This document shows positions 1 to 8,288 of a DNA stretch of 64,000 bases, piece by piece. Position 1 is the stretch's first letter. Every line of letters starts with the position of its first letter. The translations under genes were made by a program, and so were the position numbers. The notes beneath the pieces are model-generated. The model was not told where the DNA came from and did no database searches. It worked only from the letters and a program-made list of their open reading frames with translations. The stretch is from Isoetes taiwanensis (Eukaryota; Streptophyta; Lycopodiopsida; Isoetales; Isoetaceae), in contig JAJEKV010000054.1 of NCBI GenBank assembly GCA_021234155.1, positions 9,012,655-9,076,654 of the forward strand, given 5' to 3'.

Positions 1-654
1 TATGACAGGTGTTGGGATCAAATTGGTGAATTTGTGGGGTATCATCTCTTGTTCATTTCTAGACTCACTTTTAGAAATGCTAATTTTGAGTTTTTTTGCT
101 TAGGATACATGGAGCTATGCAGAGGTCCACATACAAACAGATACTTTGTCACTAAGGATGGTGCCTCTTTGAGAAATGAAGTGGCTAGATATGGTGAAAA
201 CAGAATTCATGAGCATCAGGTCTGCTATCCTCCACATAATCATTGGACACTGCAGATAGCAGATGATGAGGAGGTTAAGAGAAAATCGGAAAGGTTATGG
301 GCTTCTATCTTCACAAGAGAAGTGATGCAAACAGTCTACTTATTTTGGTTCATAGAAAAGCATCACCATGAATTTACAGAAAGGCAATTCTTGAGATATA
401 GAGAACTATACTATACACACAGGATGCTAGCTGATGCATATGGCAATCTTATTCTGCTCATGGTACAGCAAGATTACTATAGACTGATCAGAGATCAGCT
501 GTGGAAAGAACCCTCATACACTCTGGATACAACCAGCAAATTCACAACCCGCTTCAATATCCTCTTCCAGTCTGATGACCCCAATAGTTGCATTATTCCT
601 ACCATCCCATCAACAAGGATCCTGGACAAAATCAGCAGTTTGGCCTCTTTATGA
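1..654 (+). CDS. C-terminal part of an unrecognised protein, 5' end outside the window
   Basis: The frame is open from base 1 to a TGA at 652-654, giving at least 217 codons. Because it is already open at the edge, the true start lies upstream, and the GTG at 34 is not a credible start. The product is rich in aromatic and charged residues (for example WFIEKHHHEF and YYTHRMLADAYG). It shows no signal peptide or membrane segment and no family motif I can name. About 330 bp of non-coding sequence and then a 20-A run follow the stop, as in an mRNA copied back into DNA. It could be a retrocopy of a host gene, the last exon of a real gene, or an endogenous virus-derived mRNA. I cannot decide between these. 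Confidence 0.45.
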   Translation, partial: YDRCWDQIGEFVGYHLLFISRLTFRNANFEFFCLGYMELCRGPHTNRYFVTKDGASLRNEVARYGENRIHEHQVCYPPHNHWTLQIADDEEVKRKSERLWASIFTREVMQTVYLFWFIEKHHHEFTERQFLRYRELYYTHRMLADAYGNLILLMVQQDYYRLIRDQLWKEPSYTLDTTSKFTTRFNILFQSDDPNSCIIPTIPSTRILDKISSLASL

Positions 655-999
655 TTGCAATATTTCTGTTTGTATGTGCAGGTTTTAGTAATGACAACAA
701 AAGGGCAATACAGGGATGAATCTCATCTTCTTTCTTCAGTCAGATGCTCGGGTCTTCAATGCGATCTCTTGCAAATGTGGTTACCTCTTTTGATACATTT
801 CCTGTTGTGAAGAATCTTCATATCTTCAAGATTATTTTGGCTGGATACTTTTATAAACATCTGTGTGGATAACTGTATTGTCACCTACTATCATATTGTG
901 CTCTGTTAAGCCTTCTATGGGACTTAACAAGATTTTGTATGTTTTTCCTTAATTAATGAAAAAATCATCTCGTTCCTTCAAAAAAAAAAAAAAAAAAAA
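655..999 (+). other. 3' untranslated-like stretch ending in a genomic poly(A) run
   Basis: After the stop codon at 654 comes AT-rich sequence without a reading frame, ending in an uninterrupted run of 20 A at 980-999. An encoded poly(A) directly downstream of an ORF plus 3' UTR is the usual trace of L1-type reverse transcription of an mRNA. No target-site duplication can be tested because the 5' end is outside the window. Confidence 0.45.
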
Positions 1000-1630
1000 G
1001 TTCTGCATATCAGCCACTGCCACAGATGTCAAGGTTTCGGATACTGCCACAGCTATCAAATAAAATGGATTCTTCTTTGGGTAACACAGCAACAATCCGG
1101 TCCGGATCAGTGATTTCGATGCCAGAAGGTGCAACCACACATGCGAAATCACGCTGCCGCTCACTGCCCAGGCTGTATAAACAAACCACAAATTTCTCCT
1201 TTTTCTGTTTCGTTATATTTCTTGCTTTTTCTCTTTTTTTAAAAATAACATAAGCATGCAAATATAATATCTTAGGATAGACCATATGTTTCCACATGTA
1301 ATTGCCATGTGTTCCATCAAACATCACATGGGCATGACAAATATTTGAATCCAACAGTTATACTACTGTGTTGGAATTTCAAAACTTCGTGGTCTAAAAA
1401 GCTTATTGAACAGTGGCTGAGATTAGATTAATGACTCTTGTATGGCTTGTTAAACATGATGGCAGTGGCAGGTTGTTCGAGTTGCAGTTGGTTTGCTATC
1501 TTTTGGACATATGCTGATGGAGCTAAAATGGTTTTAGGCTAGATATACACTCGAGTGGCTATATGCCACAATCCCAGTGAAGCATTAAATGGAATGTGAT
1601 GAGGAATGACATAACATTTGGTGCCAAAAT

Positions 1631-1901
1631 GAATGAGATAAGATTTCTCTCACTAATGGGGCCAAAATGCAGCTTTTTGGATGCTTGGCTAGTGGATATA
1701 TGCTCTAGTGGGTAGGATATATACGCAAAATTGGTGGGTTTCGTTTACCGGATGAGGTAAGGTCAATAAATGATTTCTTGATTTACCACAGGATAATGAA
1801 TGAGATAAGATTTTTCTCACTAATGGGGCCAAAAAGCACCTTTTTGATACCTGGCTAGTGGATATAAGCTCTAGTGGGTAGGATATATATGCCAAATTGG
1901 T
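1631..1901. repeat. Imperfect tandem duplication, about 105 bp at 167-bp spacing
   Basis: A segment beginning GAATGAGATAAGATTT and ending in TTGGT occurs at 1631-1735 and again at 1798-1901 with a handful of substitutions. Both copies contain CACTAATGGGGCCAAAA and CTCTAGTGGGTAGGATAT. No coding potential is seen. The remaining sequence between 1000 and 2040 shows nothing else I can support. Confidence 0.75.
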
Positions 1902-2044
1902 TAGTAGATTGAAAGGGAAGAGCATGGGTTTTCCGTTTAACGAGATGAGGTAGGGCCAAATTACAGCTTTTTTGGTTCACCACATACGATACTTTTTTTG
2001 CAAATTGCACCACAATTCATGGAATTCGATGAGCTCTGCTTTGG

Positions 2045-2052
2045 GTATAAAT
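2045..2052 (+). promoter_or_regulatory. TATA-box-like element
   Basis: TATAAATA lies in GGGTATAAATAGTGCTGCC, a good match to a plant core promoter. It is 465 bp upstream of the small reading frame at 2510, with two foldback structures in between, so any link to that frame is inference. It could equally be a chance match or belong to the repeat that starts at 2083. Confidence 0.3.
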
Positions 2053-2082
2053 AGTGCTGCCTTAGCCATCTGTTTATCGTAA

Positions 2083-2357
2083 AAACAGTTTAGGTTGAAT
2101 TCTGCCCGCGCGTCCAATAACGCCACGCCACATGGCATACTTTCAAACCCTGAATGTTAACAATAATTTTTAGGTTTTCCTCCGCCGCGTTCTCAGCAAA
2201 GACCTTTTCTTCTCCGGCTGATTTTACCTGATCGATCAGAGCTTTACCCAGCCAATTCTCGAGATTTACCCACCGATTTTGAAGATTAACCTGTTTTCTC
2301 AAGATTTTACTTAAATTTCAGGGATTTTACTGCCGCAGAATTCAACCTAAACTGTTT
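2083..2357. repeat. Foldback/MITE-like element with 23-bp perfect terminal inverted repeats
   Basis: The segment starting AAACAGTTTAGGTTG at 2083-2105 is the exact reverse complement of 2335-2357 (23 of 23). The 229-bp interior has no convincing ORF. The left flank reads CGTAAAA. No clear target-site duplication is visible. It is the first of three foldbacks within 1.3 kb and could be a short non-autonomous DNA transposon. Confidence 0.7.
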
Positions 2358-2369
2358 CCACGTTATAAA

Positions 2370-2466
2370 AATGTTGCTTTAGGCAATATTCTGGGATGTC
2401 AGCAACGCCTCCGCGCTCCGCGCGTCGGCATTGCTTCCATTTCAGAATGTTGCCTAAAGCAACATT
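2370..2466. repeat. Small foldback, 24-bp arms around a GC-rich loop core
   Basis: The arms are 2370-2393 and 2443-2466 and pair at 23 of 24 positions. Each arm is itself nearly palindromic (AATGTTGC, short spacer, GCAA[T/C]ATT). The 49-base loop contains CCTCCGCGCTCCGCGC, which recurs in the loop of the foldback at 3213-3309 although the arms there are unrelated. The right flank CTTATAT and a left flank of the form CGTTA..TAAAA are also shared. Confidence 0.75.
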
Positions 2467-2509
2467 CTTATATACAAACAGCAGTTTATAGGTCTGTGAA
2501 AGCAGCGGC

Positions 2510-2785
2510 ATGGCTTATGGATCCGGCAGATTGGATGAAACAGCAAGCAGAAGAAGGCGGGGCAAAAGGGGCCAAGTTAAGGCGGCTATTGTGGCAGAAG
2601 TTGCAGAATCTTTTACTTGTGTTTGCAGCAGAATTAAATCTTCCATAACGGGCCATTCTTCAACGAAATCTTTAAATTCCTCAAGGTGTTCTAGTCTGTC
2701 TTCTTCCATGCCACCCTCTTCGCCTTGGGGCTCTTTCAATTCTGTTGAGAGCCAAGATCTGGCAGGTTTAAATATGGAAGATTAA
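2510..2785 (+). CDS. Possible small Ser/Arg-rich protein (91 aa), unrecognised
   Basis: ATG at 2510 opens a 91-codon frame ending in TAA. The N-terminus is strongly basic (SRRRRGKRG). The middle and C-terminal parts are serine-rich (SSLSSSMPPSSPW) and the end is acidic (NMED). There is no hydrophobic segment and no family I recognise. A TATA-like box lies 465 bp upstream. The opposite strand is also open and acidic over the same bases, so coding on either strand is uncertain. A diverged, inverted copy of the first part of this locus is at about 25960-26049, where 41 bp after the start region are missing. That makes a dispersed repeat as likely as a gene. Confidence 0.25.
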   Translation: MAYGSGRLDETASRRRRGKRGQVKAAIVAEVAESFTCVCSRIKSSITGHSSTKSLNSSRCSSLSSSMPPSSPWGSFNSVESQDLAGLNMED

Positions 2786-3212
2786 ATGCTGGAATCTCGC
2801 GTTTTCTGTTGAGGTCTGTAAGCATTCAAGGAATGTGTGAAACAGGCAGAGTTCTCACAGTATAGCAAAATCGTGTATTGAAATTCTGTGTGGAAGCCAC
2901 ATACTCAAAACCCATTGTCTTGGTCTTATTTCTGCACATTATTGTACAGTTATAATTGAAAAGTGTTCGTTGAGCTCGTAAAAACCGCCTGGGCTACTTT
3001 CAGCCCAGGCTTCCAATCAGATCATGACAGGTGGCGCAGTTTCAATCCAAGAAAGTCGAGCATCCAAGATTTACTCTTCGTTCTGAATTTTTTTACCTGC
3101 AATTCCAGATTCAGCTTCTTTTACTCGGCATTCCGATCTCTATTCAAATCGCAGCTCTTCAATCAATTGCATCAACCGCTGAAAATAGCCCAGGCGATTT
3201 TTACGTTAGGTA

Positions 3213-3309
3213 AAAGCCCCTCCGGGCTTGATTCCGGACGGTCAAGCAGGCCTCTGCGCTTCGCGCCTCGGCCAGCTTTCCCCTCCGGAATCAAGCCCGG
3301 AGGGGCTTT
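3213..3309. repeat. Small foldback, 26-bp perfect arms, sharing a loop core with 2370-2466
   Basis: The arms 3213-3238 and 3284-3309 are exact reverse complements (26 of 26). Each arm contains its own hairpin (AAGCCC, CTCC, GGGCTT). The loop holds CCTCTGCGCTTCGCGC, differing at two of 16 positions from the loop core of the foldback 850 bp to the left. The right flank TCTTATAT is also shared. Perfect arms imply recent origin or maintenance by gene conversion. Confidence 0.8.
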
Positions 3310-3605
3310 CTCTTATATGGAAAAGTATATGCCGAGAAGTGTCCGATTGCTATTGCTTGACATCGTGGAGCTTGTTTTAAAGTTGTACAAAGTTGTTTTC
3401 ATACAAAGTTAATGAAATGGGTTTAATTCGCCTAACTCAGAATCTTCGTGAAGAGAATAGATCTATGTAATGCTCGTTCTCCAAGAACCATAAGATTTGC
3501 AACCATTGTCCACCAAGTCAGTGATAATTAAGTAAATCTAATCAAAATGGACTAACACAAAACGATGGTTTTTTGGTTGTTTCTACGCCCGATTTGGGTT
3601 GGACT

Positions 3606-3820
3606 TCAATGGAAACCTCCATGGAAACCTCCCCCACTTTCAGTGGAAACCTCCCCAACTTTCCCTGGAAACCTCCCTCATTTTCCCAGAAACCTCCCCA
3701 CATTTCCCTGGAAACCTCCCCAACTTTCCAGGCAAACCTGGGGAGGTTTCCATGGAAACCTCCCCACCTTTCCCTGGAACACATGGAGGTTTCCACGGAA
3801 AATTGGGGAGGTTTCCCATA
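3606..3820. repeat. GGAAACCTCCCC minisatellite with inverted units
   Basis: About eight direct, imperfect copies of a 20-21 bp unit built on TGGAAACCTCCCCAACTTTC run from about 3606 to 3735. Units in the opposite orientation follow, including a perfect 26-bp palindrome at 3740-3765 (GGGGAGGTTTCC meeting GGAAACCTCCCC). Open frames here exist in all phases because the repeat lacks stops; I do not regard them as genes. A shorter relative is at 7275-7352. Confidence 0.85.
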
Positions 3821-3845
3821 AAAATTAGTAATACAAGAAATTTAT

Positions 3846-3869
3846 CGCGGCGGCCATGCGGCCGCCGCG
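3846..3869. repeat. Perfect GC-only hairpin, 10-bp stem
   Basis: CGCGGCGGCC and GGCCGCCGCG flank the four bases ATGC, giving a perfect 10-bp GC stem 25 bp beyond the minisatellite. Such a stem could extrude as a cruciform. Function unknown. Confidence 0.7.
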
Positions 3870-6345
3870 AACATGTCTCTTCTCCAACCCACTGCAAAAG
3901 AAGTTTTGTGCTCAGTCAAATAGATCTCAATTCTGGACATCCTTGAGATGCGAAAGAACATGCAGGATTTGAACTTACAATACTCCAAGACTAGCAATTG
4001 TAATATCTTTGTCTGTCCTAAACAAATGAATTTCACAAAGGGGCAAAACATGAAGTGTTCAATTACAATAGATTATCCATATCCTTTCATTGAAAAAACT
4101 ACATCTCCTAATCTTGCAAGTTTGAAGGGGTTTTATCACCCCTAGACAGAGCAAGGGTTGTTGAAAGTTGGTGTGGAGGGCCCAAAGCAACCACCATGCC
4201 ATTGGTGTGATTTGTCCTTTGCCATTTTGTGGCCATAGTATAGAAATTGCAATTATATTACACATAATGCACAACTGGACTGACGTGTATGGCCAAGAGC
4301 AACAGTGTGGTCCAAAGGAGCATGTTAGATATGGAAAGATGAGCTAGGCCAGTAATGAAACTGGAAAAAAAAAGGTCTCACTAGAGAGGCTAAGACTTTT
4401 AACCTTAGAATTAAAGTGAGATCGTTTAATTTCAATGGAACTATATGGTAGGTGCTTAAGTTAATAAAGGAATCATGTAGAAAACGAAGTCGTTTGAGAA
4501 CGACTGAGGGGTTAGGCGTACTGCGTCTCTAAGTTTGACACAGAGAGTAAACAAATGGGATGTGGAGAGCATTTCAGAAGGGATTATAGGGGTAGAACAT
4601 GTACCGACATAGCACATGGGAAAGGCTTAGCATAATGGGGTGTAAGATTGTTGGAATGCAAAATTTCAAAAAATAAAGTCATGAGATTTGAAGCAAGAAA
4701 TGGGGCATTCATTCTAGTCGAGTAGAACTCAACAAATTATTAAACAAAAAGATGAGAACCAAAGTTTTATTCCATTAGACCTGATAAAATCGCTCCCGTG
4801 CAACGTGGCTACCTTCCATGCCAGATTGCCATGCCCGACCGATGGTGCAACACACCAATATTACTCATTGGGTTCCTCCGCCAATCACCTTGCATTAATT
4901 TATCTTGGTAGACTAGGGTGGAGACATTTGTATATGAGCTGAAAAATGTTTGATAGATTGGGTGGCCCTTTAGGAACCATGAGCACCGACCACGAGGACC
5001 ACCAGCCTTCTCAACCAAGGGTGCCAATAAATTACAATAAACCATAGGGCAAGAATCTTGCGCGAGATATTTCTTTCCTTAGAAAAATAAAATTTTCAAA
5101 ATGGCTTTGCTCATCCGAGTAGCTTCTCTACCCTTCAACATGCAAGCTCGAGCTCAGATTCTTGATGATCCGATGATAGTTCCAAAGTTCCAAATCGAGC
5201 CGCATTGTTTCTCTGCTCATTCCCAGATTTTGTTTCTGCTTCTTAATCCGACAGTTTATCAGCTCCTGCATCAAGTTCCGTTCTATCAGCATTGCTTGAG
5301 TCGCATTAACAGATATGGTAGCTGGGCTTTGTTAGAAGGTATAGTTTCTCACGGAAATGTGACAATTTTTGCATTTTGAGCGTCAATTTGATTCCGAGTT
5401 CAAGGCTTATCTGTTGCAACCCGCCAATTTGAAGGTTCTTCAGAGAGTGCTAAAATGCCATGTAAGTAATAGATCGACGGATTGGTTCTGCATAGTGGAA
5501 AAACTGGACTATTGTTTCTTTATCAAATGATCCCCTTCATATTTCACAGCAAGAAAATGAGTTTACTGAATCCACTCCCTACTCTGGCCGGATGATGGTC
5601 GGCTGCCTGTTAACAACCGAAAACTGGGTTTTTTTTTTTTAATTTCTCTCTTTTCCACTGTTTTGTCCGTCGCTTGCAGCTGCAGCATTTTTTCCCATTT
5701 CCGTCACTTGAGAATTAAGTAGCTTCATTTATTTCTCCATTTTCCAGTCTTTCCTCCATCGCAATAAAAAGGCTGCAGTTTTTGGTTCAAATCTTGTCCT
5801 CCCGCCGCCGGCTCCATCGATCCATTCTTTCCCTCTGCCTTTGGAGCTTATATGATACGTGTCAAAAAAAATTCTAAAGAAGTGTTGCGCACAAAATTGT
5901 CTGAGGTGTCGAGATTTTAGATAGGAATCTCAAAATAATATTCTAAAAGAATCGCCCTCCAATAATTATATATGTTAAGAAAAGCCCTCCACGATCTGCC
6001 TTGATCCACCTGCTTCTTTAATAGCTACCTCGGTGATTGTGTAAACATGCCCTTATTAATTACACCCGCCTTTAACTGCGTGAGGTATATTTTGATATGG
6101 TTCTTCCACTTTATAACTCTGTGTATAAGTGCTCGAAGTCTTACCTTGATGTTGCAAATCCTCAATAGATCCAGAGTTATTTAGGTTGATCTCAGAGCCG
6201 GATTTCTGCCTTTTGTGCCACTCTTTTCTGGACTCAACAGCAACACGCTTTTCAGCCTGACACAGAGGAAAATCCCATAAACTTGTAACTGGCTAAGGCA
6301 GATTTTAAAAGAAGCTATAAAAGAGAGATTAGAAAACGAGAACTT
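3870..6345. other. Non-coding stretch, no supported gene
   Basis: AT-rich sequence without motifs or long frames that look like protein. A 92-codon frame at 5101-5379 has no recognisable domain, is unsupported by neighbours, and is left unannotated. A T-run at about 5630-5640 is the only simple-sequence feature. Confidence 0.6.
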
Positions 6346-6349
6346 ACAT

Positions 6350-6706
6350 TTTGAAGGGAGTGCAGAAATCGTCTGTGCTGCAAGGGCGTCATATGTTATC
6401 ATCAGCCCTGTTGTTTCAATACGTTGCAATAATGCACGGATCTTAGATGTAGAAACAATCTCAAATAAAGCTACCATAAAACTTGTCGAGATACAAAACG
6501 TAAAAATATGAACAAAAAAAAAGAGGCCTTCGGATCGCCCAAGTCCTGAGCCATGCCCAAAGCCCCGACAATACAGCTGTTATAAATAATCCCGCCATAG
6601 CCCCGCCGTACTTTGGATTTGAATGTGTCGTCCATTTGTCGAACAAAATCGTTACCTTCTCGCCCCAATAAAAGCTCATCTGCATCTCCATCGTCTGCGT
6701 ACCCAT
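6350..6706 (-). CDS. Possible Ctr/COPT-type copper transporter exon(s), partial
   Basis: On the minus strand a frame entered at ATG 6706 begins with a methionine-rich stretch (MEMQM) and then SFYWGEKVTILFDKW. This resembles the start of plant COPT proteins, where Mets motifs bind Cu(I) before the first membrane helix. A hydrophobic, helix-like segment follows (AGLFITAVLSGLWAWL). The frame closes at 6461. A neighbouring frame continues to a good splice donor (GTAAGT just below 6350), so an intron or frameshift is needed. The second and third COPT helices and the GxxxG motif are not found. The match rests on my reading of a short N-terminus; a decayed copy or coincidence is possible. Confidence 0.35.
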
Positions 6707-7163
6707 GTAGGATCCTTTTTCTGAATTCACTGGTTCATGGGAATTTCTTGGCTTGCAAAAACCTGAACCTGGGAGCTTTTCTACAAAGGGGCAGGAACAT
6801 TTCAATGCCCTTTCAACGGCTTCTATCTCAACGGCAGACACAAGACAGAATTTTCGGATTGAAATCGGAAGCAGTGTGATCTAAAACAGAAAAAATCGAC
6901 CAGCCAAAGTATGAATGCGAAGAAAAAACTTACTTTTGAAGGGATAGACGCCTTTGGCGATGAGTCTAGGCATATAAAAATGCAAGGCGCATTCTGCAAG
7001 ATTGTAGTCCAAAAGCGAAACATGCAAAACCCCAAAAACCGATTTGCTTACTCCAGTTTTCAGTCCTCAGAATCAAAAATACGCTTTGCATCAAGACATA
7101 AAATGAACTTGAAAAGCTCCAAATAGAAATTCCTGTACGAAATCTAAAGGGGCAATCTCATTT

Positions 7164-7255
7164 TGCCGTTTATATTAAATTCTTTGCATTTATAAGGAGG
7201 GGATCTGTCTGCCGTCCATATTAAATTCTTTGCATTTATAAGGAGGGAATCTCTC
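7164..7255. repeat. Tandem duplication, 46-bp unit
   Basis: TGCCGT[TT/CC]ATATTAAATTC followed by TTTGCATTTATAAGGAGGG occurs twice, starting at 7164 and 7210. The copies differ at only a few positions. Confidence 0.8.
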
Positions 7256-7274
7256 CGCTCAAAAAATTCTGATT

Positions 7275-7352
7275 CAAAGTGGAAACCTCCCCAAGCTTCC
7301 ATGGAAAGTTTGGGAGGTTTCCATATAGGAAAATTGGGGAGGTTTCCATTCT
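7275..7352. repeat. Second GGAAACCTCCCC hairpin cluster
   Basis: GGAAACCTCCCCAAGCTTCC is followed after four bases by an inverted near-copy, then by another GGGGAGGTTTCC unit. The units are the same as in the 3606-3820 minisatellite, 3.5 kb away, indicating a dispersed family and not a single slippage event. Confidence 0.75.
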
Positions 7353-8056
7353 TGGGAGTCTAACCAAATTCGAGCGTAGATAATTTGATCGAATACAAAA
7401 GGACTCTCCGAATTTCCAATGTGCAACCAATTTATATGAATGAACTTCATTTAATGTACATGAAAAATATGAAAGAAAGGGTCCCTCCAACGGGGTCTGT
7501 CGAACCTCACCCGAGGTACTTTCAATCAAATTTGCACCATTTACTGAAGTGTCCCATCGTAGTTGTCCATTTCTATCCTCTCAAACGGAGCCCCATTGTC
7601 TTAATTTTGAATGTATAAAGTTTCATGGTATGTTCTCTTTAACTAACCTTGATTTATAGAAGTTCTTATGTGCAACTCTTAGACGCCGTCTTCTTTTGTT
7701 TTTACTTTGTTGCTGAGTGAGCCACAAGATCAACCCTAGGGTGGGATGGGGTTTTGGAATACCTGCAACTCCTCTGGGAGCAGATTCGATCTTTACATTG
7801 TATTAAACCTACTCCATCTTGTAATTGTGTTCCTAGAGGACAATATACCTGAGCAAAATGTGCAACAAACTATTGACATATTCAATAAAAGCAAATAATA
7901 GCATATGTTGGAGTAAAGAAAGTGAAATTTGATTTTTGCCAATTGTACAATTGGACAATGAGAAGAAAACTCAAAAAGGTGGCCTAAGGCATTGTTTTAT
8001 GGGTCTCAATATTCCACATAGAAATAAGCTGACTTCATTCAAGTGAACGTTATAGC

Positions 8057-8190
8057 CTTGTTTTCATCAATTCTTGAAGGGTACTTGCAAATCTCAGTAA
8101 AGCATACCATCTCCATCTCTACGCTATATTGTGAACATCATAGCTTGTTTTCATCAATTCTTGAAGGGTACTTGCAAATCTCAATAAAAC
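8057..8190. repeat. Tandem duplication, 87-bp period
   Basis: CTTGTTTTCATCAATTCTTG followed by AAGGGTACTTGCAAATCTCA occurs at 8057 and again at 8144. The frame through both copies gives a repetitive peptide with no other protein-like character. Confidence 0.75.
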
Positions 8191-8257
8191 ACAAGATTCT
8201 AGCACAAAATCTTCCATCTCCATCTTCCAGGGAATGGTATAATTATTATAAAACTAG

Positions 8258-8288
8258 AAAAAGTGCCCAGCGTTGCTGGGCTTTTTTT
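8258..8288. repeat. GCCCAGC/GCTGGGC hairpin flanked by A and T runs
   Basis: A run of A, then GCCCAGC, a GTT loop, GCTGGGC and seven T. It resembles a bacterial intrinsic terminator in form only. In a plant context it more likely marks the end of a dispersed repeat with a GTT-looped terminal hairpin. Function unknown. Confidence 0.45.

Noticed and set aside
3606-3820. CRISPR-like array
   Set aside because: The units abut each other with no unique spacers, and some are inverted; the context is plant DNA.
3565-3946. Overlapping open frames on both strands through the Pro/Thr/Trp-rich repeat
   Set aside because: They only reflect a stop-free 20-bp repeat read in several phases; no single frame is favoured.
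5101-5379. 92-codon frame as a gene
   Set aside because: No domain, no promoter or splice evidence, surroundings are AT-rich non-coding DNA.
8258-8288. Intrinsic transcription terminator
   Set aside because: The fold fits the bacterial form, but nothing else here is bacterial and no gene ends at it.
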